64,000 nucleotides of DNA from positions 62,001-126,000 of the forward strand of contig CAVSRW010000001.1 in NCBI GenBank assembly GCA_963730405.1, read 5' to 3'. A model generated the notes under the pieces. That model saw nothing but the letters and a program-made list of their open reading frames with translations, was not told the origin of the DNA and did not search any database. Numbering within the stretch: the first letter of the stretch is position 1; each line of letters begins with the position of its first letter. This document shows positions 31,304-40,414 of the stretch, piece by piece. The position numbers and the translations under genes were made by a program. The DNA is from Gaiellasilicea sp963730405 (GTDB lineage Bacteria; Actinomycetota; Thermoleophilia; Gaiellales; Gaiellaceae).

Positions 31304-32935
31304 GTGACGTCCACTGCCCGAACGCCGCTGCTCGTGGTCGCCGACGACGACCCGACCGAGTGCGGGCTGGTCGAGGAGGAGCTGCAGCGGCGCTACGGCG
31401 CCGACTACACGATCAGGATCTGCGGCACGTCCGAGCTGTCGGCCGTTCTCGACGAGGCGGAGGCGGCGGGAGACGACATCGCGGTCGCGCTCGCGTCCGG
31501 CAAGGAGGGCGCCGAGCTCCTCGCCGGGATGCGAGGCCGCTTCCCGACGGCCCGGCGCGGCCTGTTGATCCCGTGGCTCGGCTGGAGCCGTCGCGGCGTC
31601 GGCGAGCTCGTCCTGCGCAGCATGGCCCGTGGCTGGATCGACCTCTACGTGATCGCGCCGACCCGGCGGCGGGACGAGGTCTTCCACCGCACGATCAGCG
31701 AGCTCCTGCAGGAGTCCGAGCGCCTGCGCGGCGAGGGCCCGTCCGGTGCAACGGTCGTCGCCGACGTCGGCTCGGCGCGGGGGCACCGCCTCCGCGCCAC
31801 GCTCGCCGGACTCGGGATCCCGCACCGCGCCCTCCCGGCCGAGGACGGCACCCCGCCCGCGGTCACGCTCGCGGACGGCCGCGTGCTGACCGACCCGGAC
31901 GCGGCCGAGCTGACGCGCGCGCTCGGCTTCCCGACCGAGCTCGACGCACACGAGGCCGATCTCGTCGTCGTCGGCGCCGGACCGGCCGGGCTCAGTGCCG
32001 CCGTCTACGCCGCCTCGGAGGGGCTGCGGACGACGGTGCTCGACGCAGGCGCCGTCGGGGGGCAGGCCGGCTCCAGCTCGCTGATCCGCAACTATCTCGG
32101 CTTCCCGCGCGGGCTCGGCGGCGGCGAGCTCGCCCAGCGTGCCTACCAGCAGGCCTGGCTGTTCGGCGCCCAGTTCCGGCTCACCCACCGTGCCTCGGCG
32201 CTCGAGCCGCGGGGCGACCGTCACATCGTCGACACCGATGCGGGTGTCGAGATCGCGGCGCGCGCAGTCGTGCTCGCGCTCGGGGTCGAGTACCGCCGCC
32301 TCGACGCACCCGGGCTGACCGAGCTCGAGGGCGCCGGCGTCTTCTACGGCGCCGCGATGTCCGAGGCCCAGGCGCTCGCCGGCGACCAGGTCTACATCGT
32401 CGGCGGCGGCAACTCATCGGGCCAGGCGGCGCTGCACCTCGCCCGCTACGCCTGCAAGGTCCGGATCCTCGTCCGCGGCCCGGGGCTCGCCGCGACGATG
32501 TCGCAGTATCTGATCGAGGCGATCGAACGCGATCCCAACATCGAGGTGCGGCCACAGACCGAGGTCGTCGCGGCGCTCGGCGATGGACAGCTCGAACGGC
32601 TCGAGTTGCGGACGTCTGCAGGGAGCGAGACGGTGCCGGCCGCGGCGCTGATCGTCCTGATCGGGGCGCGGCCGAACACCGAGTGGCTGCCGGACGAGAT
32701 CGCGCGCGACGAGTGGGGCTACGTCCCGACCGGGCCGGGGGTACCCGGCTGGCCGCTCGAACGACCACCGCTGTCGCTCGAGACCAGCCTGCCCGGCGTG
32801 TTCGCCGCGGGCGACATGCGCGCGCGCGCGGTCAAGCGGGTCGCGTCGGCCGCGGGGTCGGGAGCGCTCGCGGTCAGCGACGTCCACGCATATCTCGCCC
32901 TGGAGCGGGCGGATCGATGGCCCGCTCGCCGCTGA
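31304..32935 (+). CDS. Receiver-like/thioredoxin reductase-like fusion without CxxC
   Basis: A 543-residue fusion. Residues ~8-125 resemble a response-regulator receiver (LLVVADDDPTECGLVEEELQ, with Asp cluster). Residues ~218-530 are a thioredoxin reductase-type flavoprotein: FAD motif DLVVVGAGPAGLSAAVYAAS, IRNYLGFPRGLGGGELAQRA, NAD(P)H motif VYIVGGGNSSGQAALHLARY and the final FAD motif LPGVFAAGDMRARAVKRVAS. Where true reductases have CATC, this protein reads GVFYGAAMSEAQALAGDQ, so the redox dithiol is missing and it cannot reduce thioredoxin in the usual way. NCBI-style names for relatives are 'fused response regulator/thioredoxin-disulfide reductase'. The start is GTG 31304. It overlaps the downstream cyclase by 19 nt. 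Confidence 0.82.
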   Translation: MTSTARTPLLVVADDDPTECGLVEEELQRRYGADYTIRICGTSELSAVLDEAEAAGDDIAVALASGKEGAELLAGMRGRFPTARRGLLIPWLGWSRRGVGELVLRSMARGWIDLYVIAPTRRRDEVFHRTISELLQESERLRGEGPSGATVVADVGSARGHRLRATLAGLGIPHRALPAEDGTPPAVTLADGRVLTDPDAAELTRALGFPTELDAHEADLVVVGAGPAGLSAAVYAASEGLRTTVLDAGAVGGQAGSSSLIRNYLGFPRGLGGGELAQRAYQQAWLFGAQFRLTHRASALEPRGDRHIVDTDAGVEIAARAVVLALGVEYRRLDAPGLTELEGAGVFYGAAMSEAQALAGDQVYIVGGGNSSGQAALHLARYACKVRILVRGPGLAATMSQYLIEAIERDPNIEVRPQTEVVAALGDGQLERLELRTSAGSETVPAAALIVLIGARPNTEWLPDEIARDEWGYVPTGPGVPGWPLERPPLSLETSLPGVFAAGDMRARAVKRVASAAGSGALAVSDVHAYLALERADRWPARR

Positions 32936-34227
32936 CGCTCGCCGTCCTGCTCGCGCTGCCGCTCGTCGGCCTCGCGATCCTGCTCGCCGCGCCCGACGCG
33001 GACGTGCACTGGCAGCACCAGCCGTCGCACTTCTGGCTCGTCCTCTTGACGTCGGGGCTCAACGCCGTGCTCGCCTATGCCACCGGCGTCGCGGCGCGCC
33101 GCCGCGGCGACCGGCGCGTCCACCTCGTCTCGCTCTCCTTCCTCGCCGCCTCCGGCTTCCTCGCGCTGCATGCGCTCGCGACACCGAGCGTGCTGCTCGA
33201 CAAGCCGAACCTCGGCTTCGTGATCGCGACGCCGGTCGGGCTCGTGCTCGCGGGCGCGCTCGCGGCGCTCTCGGCGCTCGACAGCGAGCCGATCGAGCCG
33301 AGACTGCTCGAGCGGGGGCTGCTCGTCCTGCTCGGCGCCTGGCTGGTCGCCTCGCTGACGCTCTTCCCGGAAGTGGACGACTCGGTCGTGCCGGAGCGCC
33401 TCTCGTGGCCGATGGTGGCCCTCTCGATCGCCGGAATCGCCTGCTACACGTTCGCGGTCGTCCGCTACCTCGAGCTCTACCGGGAGCGCGGATCGCGGCT
33501 CGTGCTCGGCTTCGCGGTCGCGTTCATCCTGCTCGCCGAGGCGATGGTCGCGGTCGCGGTCGGCCGCAACTGGCAGGCGTCCTGGTGGGAGTGGCACGTG
33601 CTGATGCTGCTCGCGTTCGCGGTGATCGCCGTGATGGCCCACCAGGAGGGCACCGAGGAGCGCTTCGGGCGTCTCTATCTCGATCGAGACGCCGAGCCCG
33701 TAACGGTGCTCTTCGCCGACCTGCAGGGCTTCACGTCGTTCTCGGAGCGGCACGATCCGGCGACCGTCTCGAGGATGCTCGACACGGTCTTCGAAGCGGC
33801 GATCCCGGCGATCGAGCGGCACGGCGGCATGGTCGACCGGTTGATCGGCGACGCCGTCTTCGCGACGTTCGAAGGCGAGGACCACGCAACCCGCGCCGCC
33901 CGGGCGGCGCTCGCGCTCCAGGACGAGACCGGGACACTCGCGGACGAGCAGCCCGACTGGCCCCGCTTCCGCGTCGGACTCAACTCGGGCGAGGCGTCAG
34001 TGGGCGTGCTCGGCACGGGCAGCGGCCGTACCTACAGCGCGGTCGGCGACACCGTCAACCTCGGCTCCCGGATCGAGGGCCTCGCTCCCGCGGGCCGCGT
34101 CGCGATCAGCGCCGAGACGGCGAGTCGGCTCCGGGGCGCCGAGACGGAGCCGCTCGCGACCGTGCAGGTGAAGGGCCGCGAAGAGCCCGTCGAGGTGCTG
34201 CTGCTGAAGCGCGTGCCGCCCGGCTAA
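32917..34227 (+). CDS. Membrane-bound class III nucleotide cyclase (paralogue of 14774-16174)
   Basis: A 436-residue protein with seven N-terminal helices and a C-terminal class III cyclase domain. It shares with the other cyclase the HQPSHFWLVLLTSGLNAVLA helix, FLALHALATPSVLLDK and QASWWEWHVLMLLAFAVIAV. Catalytic residues are VTVLFADLQGFTSFSE (first Asp), IGDAVFATFEG (second Asp) and DTVNLGSRIEGLAPAG (Asn, Arg). The position usually held by the substrate-specifying Lys is Arg (GGMVDRLIGD), so nucleotide preference may be relaxed. It overlaps the receiver/flavoprotein gene, which argues that the two form one signalling unit. 34228-34329 downstream holds only short imperfect hairpins. Confidence 0.85.
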   Translation: MARSPLTLAVLLALPLVGLAILLAAPDADVHWQHQPSHFWLVLLTSGLNAVLAYATGVAARRRGDRRVHLVSLSFLAASGFLALHALATPSVLLDKPNLGFVIATPVGLVLAGALAALSALDSEPIEPRLLERGLLVLLGAWLVASLTLFPEVDDSVVPERLSWPMVALSIAGIACYTFAVVRYLELYRERGSRLVLGFAVAFILLAEAMVAVAVGRNWQASWWEWHVLMLLAFAVIAVMAHQEGTEERFGRLYLDRDAEPVTVLFADLQGFTSFSERHDPATVSRMLDTVFEAAIPAIERHGGMVDRLIGDAVFATFEGEDHATRAARAALALQDETGTLADEQPDWPRFRVGLNSGEASVGVLGTGSGRTYSAVGDTVNLGSRIEGLAPAGRVAISAETASRLRGAETEPLATVQVKGREEPVEVLLLKRVPPG

Positions 34228-34329
34228 GCCCATCTCCTGTCCGTCGCGGACATGTGGGGTCCTGGCCCCGACACGTCCGTTCGCGACGGCTACGAGACTG
34301 TGCTCGCGGCACGTTCGTGCGAGTGACCG

Positions 34330-34605
34330 CTAACGACCCGCCTTGCGGATCCGGACGCCGAGCACCTCCGGCGGCCGGACCTCGGCGCCGCACTCCTCGC
34401 ACTCGACGGCGAACGCCGACGGAAACGGCGCGGAGCACGCCGGGCAGCGGTGGCGCGTCTCGCCGCCGCACTGCGCACAGGTCGCCGGCAGCTCGGCCTC
34501 GAGCTCGAGGAAGTAGCGCTGCACGGCCCCGCAGCCGAGGCAGAACGACACCCAATCGCCGAGCGTCTTGCGCCGCTCCTCCTGGATCCAGTTCCGCTTG
34601 GCCAC
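34330..34605 (-). CDS. Small zinc-ribbon protein
   Basis: A 91-residue protein with four CxxC knuckles: VSFCLGCGAV, PATCAQCGGE, HRCPACSAPF and VECEECGAEV, enough for two zinc ribbons. The N-terminus MAKRNWIQEERRKTLGDWVS is basic and aromatic. Such double ribbons bind nucleic acid or proteins; no function is assigned. It diverges from the MFS exporter by 30 nt. Confidence 0.75.
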   Translation of the reverse strand: MAKRNWIQEERRKTLGDWVSFCLGCGAVQRYFLELEAELPATCAQCGGETRHRCPACSAPFPSAFAVECEECGAEVRPPEVLGVRIRKAGR

Positions 34606-34635
34606 GGAAAACGACTCTAGCTAGGGTGCTCGGTC

Positions 34636-36090
34636 GTGACCGAGCGCCACACGAATCCCTGGCTCGTCCTCTCCCTGGTCTGCCTCGCGCAGTTCATGGT
34701 CGTTCTTGACGCGACGATCGTGAACGTCGCGCTGCCGTCGATCCAGGCCGACCTGGACATGGCCGAGAGCGACCTGCAGTGGGTGGTCAACGCCTACACG
34801 CTGACCTTCGGCGGCTTCCTGCTCCTCGGCGGCAGGGCCGGCGACCTGCTCGGGCGGAAGCGCGTGTTCCTGGCGGGCGTGGTCGTCTTCACCGGCGCCT
34901 CCCTGTTGTGCGCGCTCGCCGACTCGTCCACCACGCTCATCCTCGCGCGCGGCCTGCAGGGCCTCGGCGCCGCGCTGATCTCACCCGCCGCGCTCTCGAT
35001 CATCACGACGACCTTCGCGGAGGGGCCTGAGCGGAACAAGGCGATGGGCGTCTGGGCCGCGATCGCGACCGGCGGCGCCGCGGCCGGCCTGCTCGCGGGC
35101 GGCCTCCTGGTCGAGTTCCTCTCGTGGCCGTGGATCTTCTTCGTCAACGTTCCGGTCGGGATCGCCGCGGGTCTGGCCGCGCTGCGCTGGGTCCCCGAGT
35201 CGCGCGACGCGGGGCACGAGACCTACGACATCCCGGGCGCCGTGACCGTGACCGCCGGCCTGATCGCGCTCGTCTACGGGATCGTCTCGACCGAACAGAA
35301 CGGCTGGGGGTCGGCGCAGACACTCGGCTTCCTCACGCTCGCCGTCGTCCTCCTGGCGGCCTTCGTGGTGATCGAGCGCCGCTCGCCCGAGCCGCTCGTC
35401 CGCCTCAGCATCTTCAGGGTCCGCACCCTCCGTGCCGCGAACGTCGTCATGCTCGTCGTCGCCGCAGGCCTCTTCGCGATGTTCTTCTTCAACACGCTGT
35501 ACCTCCAGCGTGTGCTCGACTTCTCCCCGCTCGAGGCCGGGCTCGCGTTCCTGCCCTTCACGGTCGGCATCGCCATCGGCGCCGGGCTTTCACAGTGGCT
35601 GATGAGGGCGCTCGGGCTCCGCACGACTGCCGCGATCGGCCTCACGATCGCGTCCGCAGGCATGCTCGCGATGCTCACGATCGACCGGGACGGCTCCTAC
35701 CTCGCGGATGTCCTCCCGATGATGATCCCGCTCTCGATCGGAATGGGGCTCACGTTCGTGCCGGTGACGCTGCTTGCGACCTCCGGCCTCCGGGCCGACG
35801 TCGCCGGGCTCGCATCGGGCCTCTTCAACACGTCGCAGCAGATCGGCGGCGCGCTCGGCCTGGCGATTCTCTCGACGATCGCGGTGAACCGGACCGACGA
35901 CGAGCTCGCCGCGCTGCCCGGCGCCCCGAACCCGATCCAGCTGGGCGACGCGCTCGTGACCGGCTTCAAGGGAGCGTTCTTCGCAGCCACCGTTCTCCTG
36001 CTCGGGGGTCTCGTCCTCCTGCTGACGATGCTGAAGCAGCGGGATCTCGAGCGCATCCCGACGGACGAGCCGCTGCGAGTTCCGGCCTAG
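34636..36090 (+). CDS. DHA2-family MFS drug exporter (EmrB/QacA type)
   Basis: A 484-residue exporter with 14 predicted helices. It has motif D1 LAQFMVVLDATIVNVALPSI, LQWVVNAYTLTFGGFLLLGG, motif A GRAGDLLGRKRVFLAG and motif C GGAAAGLLAGGLLVEFLSWP, followed by WIFFVNVPVG. These are hallmarks of proton-driven 14-TMS multidrug efflux. The start is GTG 34636. Its stop overlaps that of the convergent Tubby-like gene. Confidence 0.9.
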   Translation: MTERHTNPWLVLSLVCLAQFMVVLDATIVNVALPSIQADLDMAESDLQWVVNAYTLTFGGFLLLGGRAGDLLGRKRVFLAGVVVFTGASLLCALADSSTTLILARGLQGLGAALISPAALSIITTTFAEGPERNKAMGVWAAIATGGAAAGLLAGGLLVEFLSWPWIFFVNVPVGIAAGLAALRWVPESRDAGHETYDIPGAVTVTAGLIALVYGIVSTEQNGWGSAQTLGFLTLAVVLLAAFVVIERRSPEPLVRLSIFRVRTLRAANVVMLVVAAGLFAMFFFNTLYLQRVLDFSPLEAGLAFLPFTVGIAIGAGLSQWLMRALGLRTTAAIGLTIASAGMLAMLTIDRDGSYLADVLPMMIPLSIGMGLTFVPVTLLATSGLRADVAGLASGLFNTSQQIGGALGLAILSTIAVNRTDDELAALPGAPNPIQLGDALVTGFKGAFFAATVLLLGGLVLLLTMLKQRDLERIPTDEPLRVPA

Positions 36091-36677
36091 CGGGACTGCA
36101 GCGCGTCGAGCGCGATCGCCAGCGCGATCGCGAGCCGCCGGTCGATCGTCCGCTCGGTGTCGCCGGAGAGGTCGAGCGTGTACTTGTCGCGGAAGCCGAC
36201 CGCTCGGGTGAAGTCGCCGAGGTGCTGGTCGCCGTGATCGATCCGGAAGTGAAAGATGATCGGGACGAAGTCGCCGTAGGGCACCGCGTCGATCACACGC
36301 CGGACGATCGCCCAGAACTGCGAGCGTTCCGTCGCGACCCCGAGCTGCTGCTCGTTCTCGTCCAGCACCGACCACGTCGAGCGGAAGAGCGACCTGCCGA
36401 AGACCTTCCCGAGCACGCCGATTCTCTCGCCCGCCGGTGTCGTCACGTCGTAGCGGCCGCCGAACTCCATCAGAGAGCGCGCCTTGATCCGGAACAGCTC
36501 CTCGCTCTCGCTCTCGTCGGCGAAGAAGCGGATGTCCTCCTTGATCGCCATCCGCTTCTGGCGGACGAAGGCGACGGGGAGGCCGCGCGCCGAGATCCGG
36601 TAGAGGTTGACCATCGGCTTGATCAGCTGGTCGACCTCGAACACGTCCGAATCGAAAGCGGTGCTCACCCGCTCCAT
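36087..36677 (-). CDS. Tubby C-terminal-like/LURP-one-related domain protein
   Basis: A 196-residue beta-rich protein of the scramblase/LURP-one-like (Tub_2) group. It has the EVDQLIKPMVNLYRISARGL start, FFADESESEELFRIKARSLM, YDVTTPAGERIGVLGKVFGR and SLFRSTWSVLDENEQQLGVA. The fold binds membranes or lipids in eukaryotic relatives; in bacteria its role is unknown. The start is ambiguous (ATG 36713, ATG 36677, GTG 36668). I use 36677. It diverges from the E1alpha gene. Confidence 0.7.
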   Translation of the reverse strand: MERVSTAFDSDVFEVDQLIKPMVNLYRISARGLPVAFVRQKRMAIKEDIRFFADESESEELFRIKARSLMEFGGRYDVTTPAGERIGVLGKVFGRSLFRSTWSVLDENEQQLGVATERSQFWAIVRRVIDAVPYGDFVPIIFHFRIDHGDQHLGDFTRAVGFRDKYTLDLSGDTERTIDRRLAIALAIALDALQSR

Positions 36678-36730
36678 CCTATGCGCGTCGATAAAGTGCA
36701 CCCCGTCGTTCAACCGCGGGGGTAAGGCGC

Positions 36731-37774
36731 ATGGCGGTACGTGAGGCGCAGCCGGTCGGCTCGCTGCATGAAGTACGGGAGGCGGGCCTCGACCGCGAGG
36801 ACCTGCTCACGATCTACCGCAACCTCCTCGTCACCCGCGGGATCGAGGAGCGCGGCCACATCCTCTACAAGCAGGGGAAGATCCCGGGGTCGTTCTACAC
36901 CGGCCGCGGCAACGAGGGCGCCGCAGTCGGCGTCGCGACCGCGATGGGCTCGAACGACGTCGGCACGCCGCTCCACCGCGACATGGGCGTCCACGTCACC
37001 CGCGGCGTCGAGCCGTGGCGGATCTTCGCGCAGTACATGGGCCGCGAGGGCGGCCCGACGCGCGGCCGCGACGGCAACGTCCACATGGCCGACGCGCGCC
37101 TCGGGATGATCGCGATGGTCAGCCACCTGCCGGCGATGCTGCCGGTCGCCGTCGGCTGCGCCCTGGCGTTCCGGATCCGGGACGAGAAGCGCGTCGCGGT
37201 CGGCTGGTTCGGCGAGGGAGCCGCCGCGCGCGGCGACGCCCACGAGGCGATGAACCTCGCCGGCGTCCGCCAGCTGCCCGTGGTCTTCATCTGCGACAAC
37301 AACCAGTGGGCGTACTCGACGCCGACGCACCTCGGCTATTCGGTCGAGCACCTCGCCGACCGCGCCGCTGCGTACGGCTTCGACGGCGTCGTCGTCGACG
37401 GCACCGACGTGCTCGCCGTCTACCGCGAGGCGAAGGCGGCGATCGAGAAGGCGCGCAACGGCGGCGGCCCGACGCTGCTCGAGCTGAAGACGCTGCGGAT
37501 GGAGGGACACGCCGTCCACGACGACGCCTTCTACGTCCCCAAGGAGCTCTTCGAGGAGTGGGCGAAGAACGATCCGATCGAGCGCTTCCGCACCTGGCTG
37601 CGCGACAACGCCGAGCTGACGGGCGAGGAGGAGGAAGAGATCTCCGGCCGCGTCAAGAAGCTCCTCAACGACGCGCTCGCCCAGGCGGAGGAGTCGCCGC
37701 AGCCGGACCCGGGCACGCTGCTCGACGGCGTCTACGCGACGCCCGAGGACCTCGACACGCCCCACCACAAGTAA
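36731..37774 (+). CDS. 2-oxoacid dehydrogenase E1 alpha subunit
   Basis: A 347-residue thiamine-diphosphate enzyme subunit. It has LLTIYRNLLVTRGIEERGHI, GKIPGSFYTGRGNEGAAVGV and the ThDP/Mg motif GWFGEGAAARGDAHEAMNLA followed by PVVFICDNNQWAYST. The phosphorylation-loop region MEGHAVHDDAFYVP is also recognisable. Together with E1beta and E2 it forms a pyruvate, branched-chain or acetoin dehydrogenase complex; the substrate is not settled by sequence. Its TAA overlaps the E1beta ATG. E3 is not in the window. Confidence 0.92.
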   Translation: MAVREAQPVGSLHEVREAGLDREDLLTIYRNLLVTRGIEERGHILYKQGKIPGSFYTGRGNEGAAVGVATAMGSNDVGTPLHRDMGVHVTRGVEPWRIFAQYMGREGGPTRGRDGNVHMADARLGMIAMVSHLPAMLPVAVGCALAFRIRDEKRVAVGWFGEGAAARGDAHEAMNLAGVRQLPVVFICDNNQWAYSTPTHLGYSVEHLADRAAAYGFDGVVVDGTDVLAVYREAKAAIEKARNGGGPTLLELKTLRMEGHAVHDDAFYVPKELFEEWAKNDPIERFRTWLRDNAELTGEEEEEISGRVKKLLNDALAQAEESPQPDPGTLLDGVYATPEDLDTPHHK

Positions 37775-38748
37775 TGGCCGAGAAGACCTACCTCCAGGCG
37801 ATCAGCGACGGGCTCCGGCAGGAGATGCGCCGCGACAACCGCGTCTTCGTGATCGGCGAGGACGTCGGCGTCTACGGCGGCGCCTTCAAGGTCACGCTCG
37901 GCTTCCAGGAGGAGTTCGGGCCCTGGCGCGTGATCGACTCGCCGCTCGCCGAGACGGCGATCCTCGGCGCCGCCACCGGCGCCTCGATGATGGGCATGCG
38001 CCCCGTCGCCGAGATGCAGTTCGCCGACTTCATCTCCTGCGGCTGGGACCACCTCGTCACCGTCGCCGCCAAGCAGCGCTTCCGCGCCGGCACGCCGGTG
38101 CCGATCGTCGTCCGGCTCCCGTCCGGCGGCGGCTTCTCGGGCGGCCCCTTCCACTCGCAGAACCCGGAGAGCTCGTTCGCGCACATCCCGGGGCTCAAGT
38201 GCGTCTGCCCGGCCACGCCGGAGGACGCGAAGGGCCTGCTCGTCGCGGCGATCGAGGATCCGAACCCCGTCCTCTTCTTCGAGCACAAGCACCTCTACCG
38301 GCGGATCAAGGCGGACGTGCCGGACGAGCGCTACGTGACCCCGCTCGGGAAGGCGCGCACGCACCGCGAGGGCGACGACGTCTCCGTGATCACGTGGGGC
38401 GCGATGGTCTACACGGCCGAGGAGGCCGCGAAACAGCTCGAGTCGGACGGTGTCTCGGTCGAGATCGTCGACCTCCGCACGGTGATGCCGTGGGACAAGG
38501 AGGCGGTGCTCGAGAGCGTGCGCAAGACCTCGAAGGTGGTCGTGCTGCACGAGGACAACCGCACCGGCGGCTTCGGGGGCGAGATCGCGGCCACGATCGC
38601 GGAGGAGGCGTTCGAGGACCTCGACGCGCCCGTGAAGCGGATCGCCGCGCCCGACTGCCCGGTGCCGTTCTCGCCGGTGCTCGAGAAGGCGTTCATCCCG
38701 CAGGTCGAGGACGTCGTGAAGGGACTCAGAGAGCTGGCGGAGTACTAG
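37774..38748 (+). CDS. 2-oxoacid dehydrogenase E1 beta subunit
   Basis: A 324-residue transketolase-like beta subunit. It has EKTYLQAISDGLRQEMRRDN, VIGEDVGVYGGAFKVTLGFQ, DSPLAETAILGAATGASMMG and RPVAEMQFADFISCGWDHLV, then RLPSGGGFSGGPFHSQNPES. The C-terminal domain has VEIVDLRTVMPWDKEAVLES. It combines with E1alpha to decarboxylate the 2-oxoacid and reductively acylate the E2 lipoyl group. The ATG overlaps the E1alpha stop by one base. Confidence 0.93.
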   Translation: MAEKTYLQAISDGLRQEMRRDNRVFVIGEDVGVYGGAFKVTLGFQEEFGPWRVIDSPLAETAILGAATGASMMGMRPVAEMQFADFISCGWDHLVTVAAKQRFRAGTPVPIVVRLPSGGGFSGGPFHSQNPESSFAHIPGLKCVCPATPEDAKGLLVAAIEDPNPVLFFEHKHLYRRIKADVPDERYVTPLGKARTHREGDDVSVITWGAMVYTAEEAAKQLESDGVSVEIVDLRTVMPWDKEAVLESVRKTSKVVVLHEDNRTGGFGGEIAATIAEEAFEDLDAPVKRIAAPDCPVPFSPVLEKAFIPQVEDVVKGLRELAEY

Positions 38749-38756
38749 GAGAGCAG

Positions 38757-40230
38757 ATGTCGACCGGAACACAGACCGAAGTCGTGATGCCCCAGATGGG
38801 CGTATCCGTCTCCGAGGGGACGATCACGAAGTGGCTCAAGTCGGAGGGCGAGCCGATCGCGCGCGACGAGTCGCTGCTCGAGATCTCGACCGACAAGGTC
38901 GACACCGAGGTGCCGAGCCCGGCCGAGGGCATCGTCGCCAAGATCCTCGTCCAGGAGGGCGAGACGGTCGAGGTCGGCACCGTGCTCGCCGTGATTGCGC
39001 CGGAAGGCTCAGCGCCCGCCGCGCCCGAAGCGGAGGCGCCCGAGGCACCGCCCGAGCCGGCCACCCAGCCCGCCGCCGACGCATCCGAGGCCGCAGCGAG
39101 CGAGACGGCGGAGCCGACGGCACCGGCCCCGGCGCCCACACCTCCCGCACCGTCCTCGGCACCGGCGTCCGGCAACGGCCGCACCTTCGTCTCCCCCGTC
39201 GTCGCCAGGATCGCCTCGGAGCACGGCGTCGACCCCCAGGCCGTGCAGGGCACGGGCACGGGCGGACGCGTGACGAAGAAGGACATCCTCGCTTTCGTCG
39301 AGAGCGGCGGCCAGGCAGCTCCGGCCCCGCCCGCGGAAGCGCCTCCACAGCCCGCTCCGGCCGCCCAAGAGCCAGAGCCCGTGCCTGCCCCGGCGGCGCA
39401 GGCACCGCCCGCCGCCCCGGCGCCTCCTGCTCCGGCGCCCGCTGCCCCAGCCGCCCGCCGCGCAGGCACCGCCGCTCGCTTCCGCACCCGCACCGGCGCC
39501 GAGCGCGCAGCCCGAGCCCGGCGAGACGGTCGAGCCGATGTCAGCGATGCGCAAGGGGATCGCCGAGCACATGCGCCGCTCGCTCGACACCTCCGCGCAC
39601 GTGACGAGTGCGATCGAGGTCGACATGTCGAAGGTCGTCGCGATCCGGAAGAAGCTGAAGCAGGAGTACGAGCAGGCCTACGGCGTCAACCCGACCTACC
39701 TCTCCTTCGTCGCCCGCGCGACGGTCGAGACGCTGCGCGAGTACCCGTGGATCAACGGCGAGATCCGCGGCGACAAGATCGTCACGCGCAACTACGTCAA
39801 CCTCGGCTTCGCGGTCGAGCTCGCAGACGGCAAGGGCCTGATCGTCCCGGTGCTGAAGCACACCGAGGGCCTGAACCTGCTCGGCCTCGCACGCGGCGTC
39901 ACCGACATCGCGAAACGCGCCCGCGACAAGAAGCTGATGCCCGACGACGTCCAGGGCGGCACGTTCACGATCACGAACCCGGGCGGCTACGGCACGTTCC
40001 ACGGCACGCCCGTGATCAGCCAGCCGCAGGCCGGGATCCTCGGCACCTACGCGGTCGTCAAGCGGCCGTGGGTCGTAACGGACGAGCTGGGCCAGGACGT
40101 GATCGCGATCCGGCCGATCATGAACATCACGCTCACGTACGACCACCGTCTCGTCGACGGCGCGCTCGCGGGCCGGTTCCTCAGCTCGCTGCGCGAGAAG
40201 CTCGAGAACTGGGGCGAAAGCGACTACTAG
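38757..40230 (+). CDS. Dihydrolipoamide acyltransferase E2 (single-base frameshift in linker near 39455)
   Basis: An E2 with one N-terminal lipoyl domain (EISTDKVDTEVPSPAEGI, lipoylated Lys in TDKVD) and a long Ala/Pro linker. A subunit-binding domain (SPVVARIASEHGVDPQAVQG) follows, then a second Ala/Pro linker and the catalytic domain ending in LTYDHRLVDGALAGRF (HxxxDG). The frame breaks in the second linker. One surplus base near 39450-39462 separates it from the frame reading LASAPAPAPSAQPEPGETVE then PMSAMRKGIAEHM. The gene is 3n+1 nt long. Lipoyl and catalytic halves are both perfectly conserved, so I regard the protein as intact in life. It sits directly before lipB/lipA, which make its cofactor. 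Confidence 0.9.
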
Positions 40231-40231
40231 C

Positions 40232-40414
40232 GTCCTCACCGTCGTCCGGAGCGAGCCCGAAGCGATGATGATTCGGGGCCTGCTCGAGACGGCCGGGATC
40301 CAGTCGGAGCACCGCGTGACGCAGCTGGGCGAGAATTTCGGCGGCTCCTACGAGATGCTGGTGCGGGCCGAGGACCTGGAGGCCGCGCAGGCGCTCCTGC
40401 CTCAGGACGCATGA
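40232..40414 (+). CDS. DUF2007-like small protein, start codon not identifiable
   Basis: A ~60-residue frame reading VLTVVRSEPEAMMIRGLLET, AGIQSEHRVTQLGENFGGSY and EMLVRAEDLEAAQALLPQDA. This matches DUF2007 (putative signal-transducing) proteins, a ferredoxin-like fold that usually starts right before the VLTV strand. No ATG/GTG/TTG lies there (the codon is GTC 40232). The first ATG is at 40265, inside the conserved helix. A base error at the E2/DUF2007 junction is likely. The TGA at 40412 overlaps the lipB ATG as ATGA. Confidence 0.6.
   Translation, partial: VLTVVRSEPEAMMIRGLLETAGIQSEHRVTQLGENFGGSYEMLVRAEDLEAAQALLPQDA

Noticed and set aside
39450..39462. Programmed frameshift in the E2 linker
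   Set aside because: No slippery heptamer or downstream pseudoknot is evident, and four other unrelated genes show the same one-base surplus, which favours assembly error.
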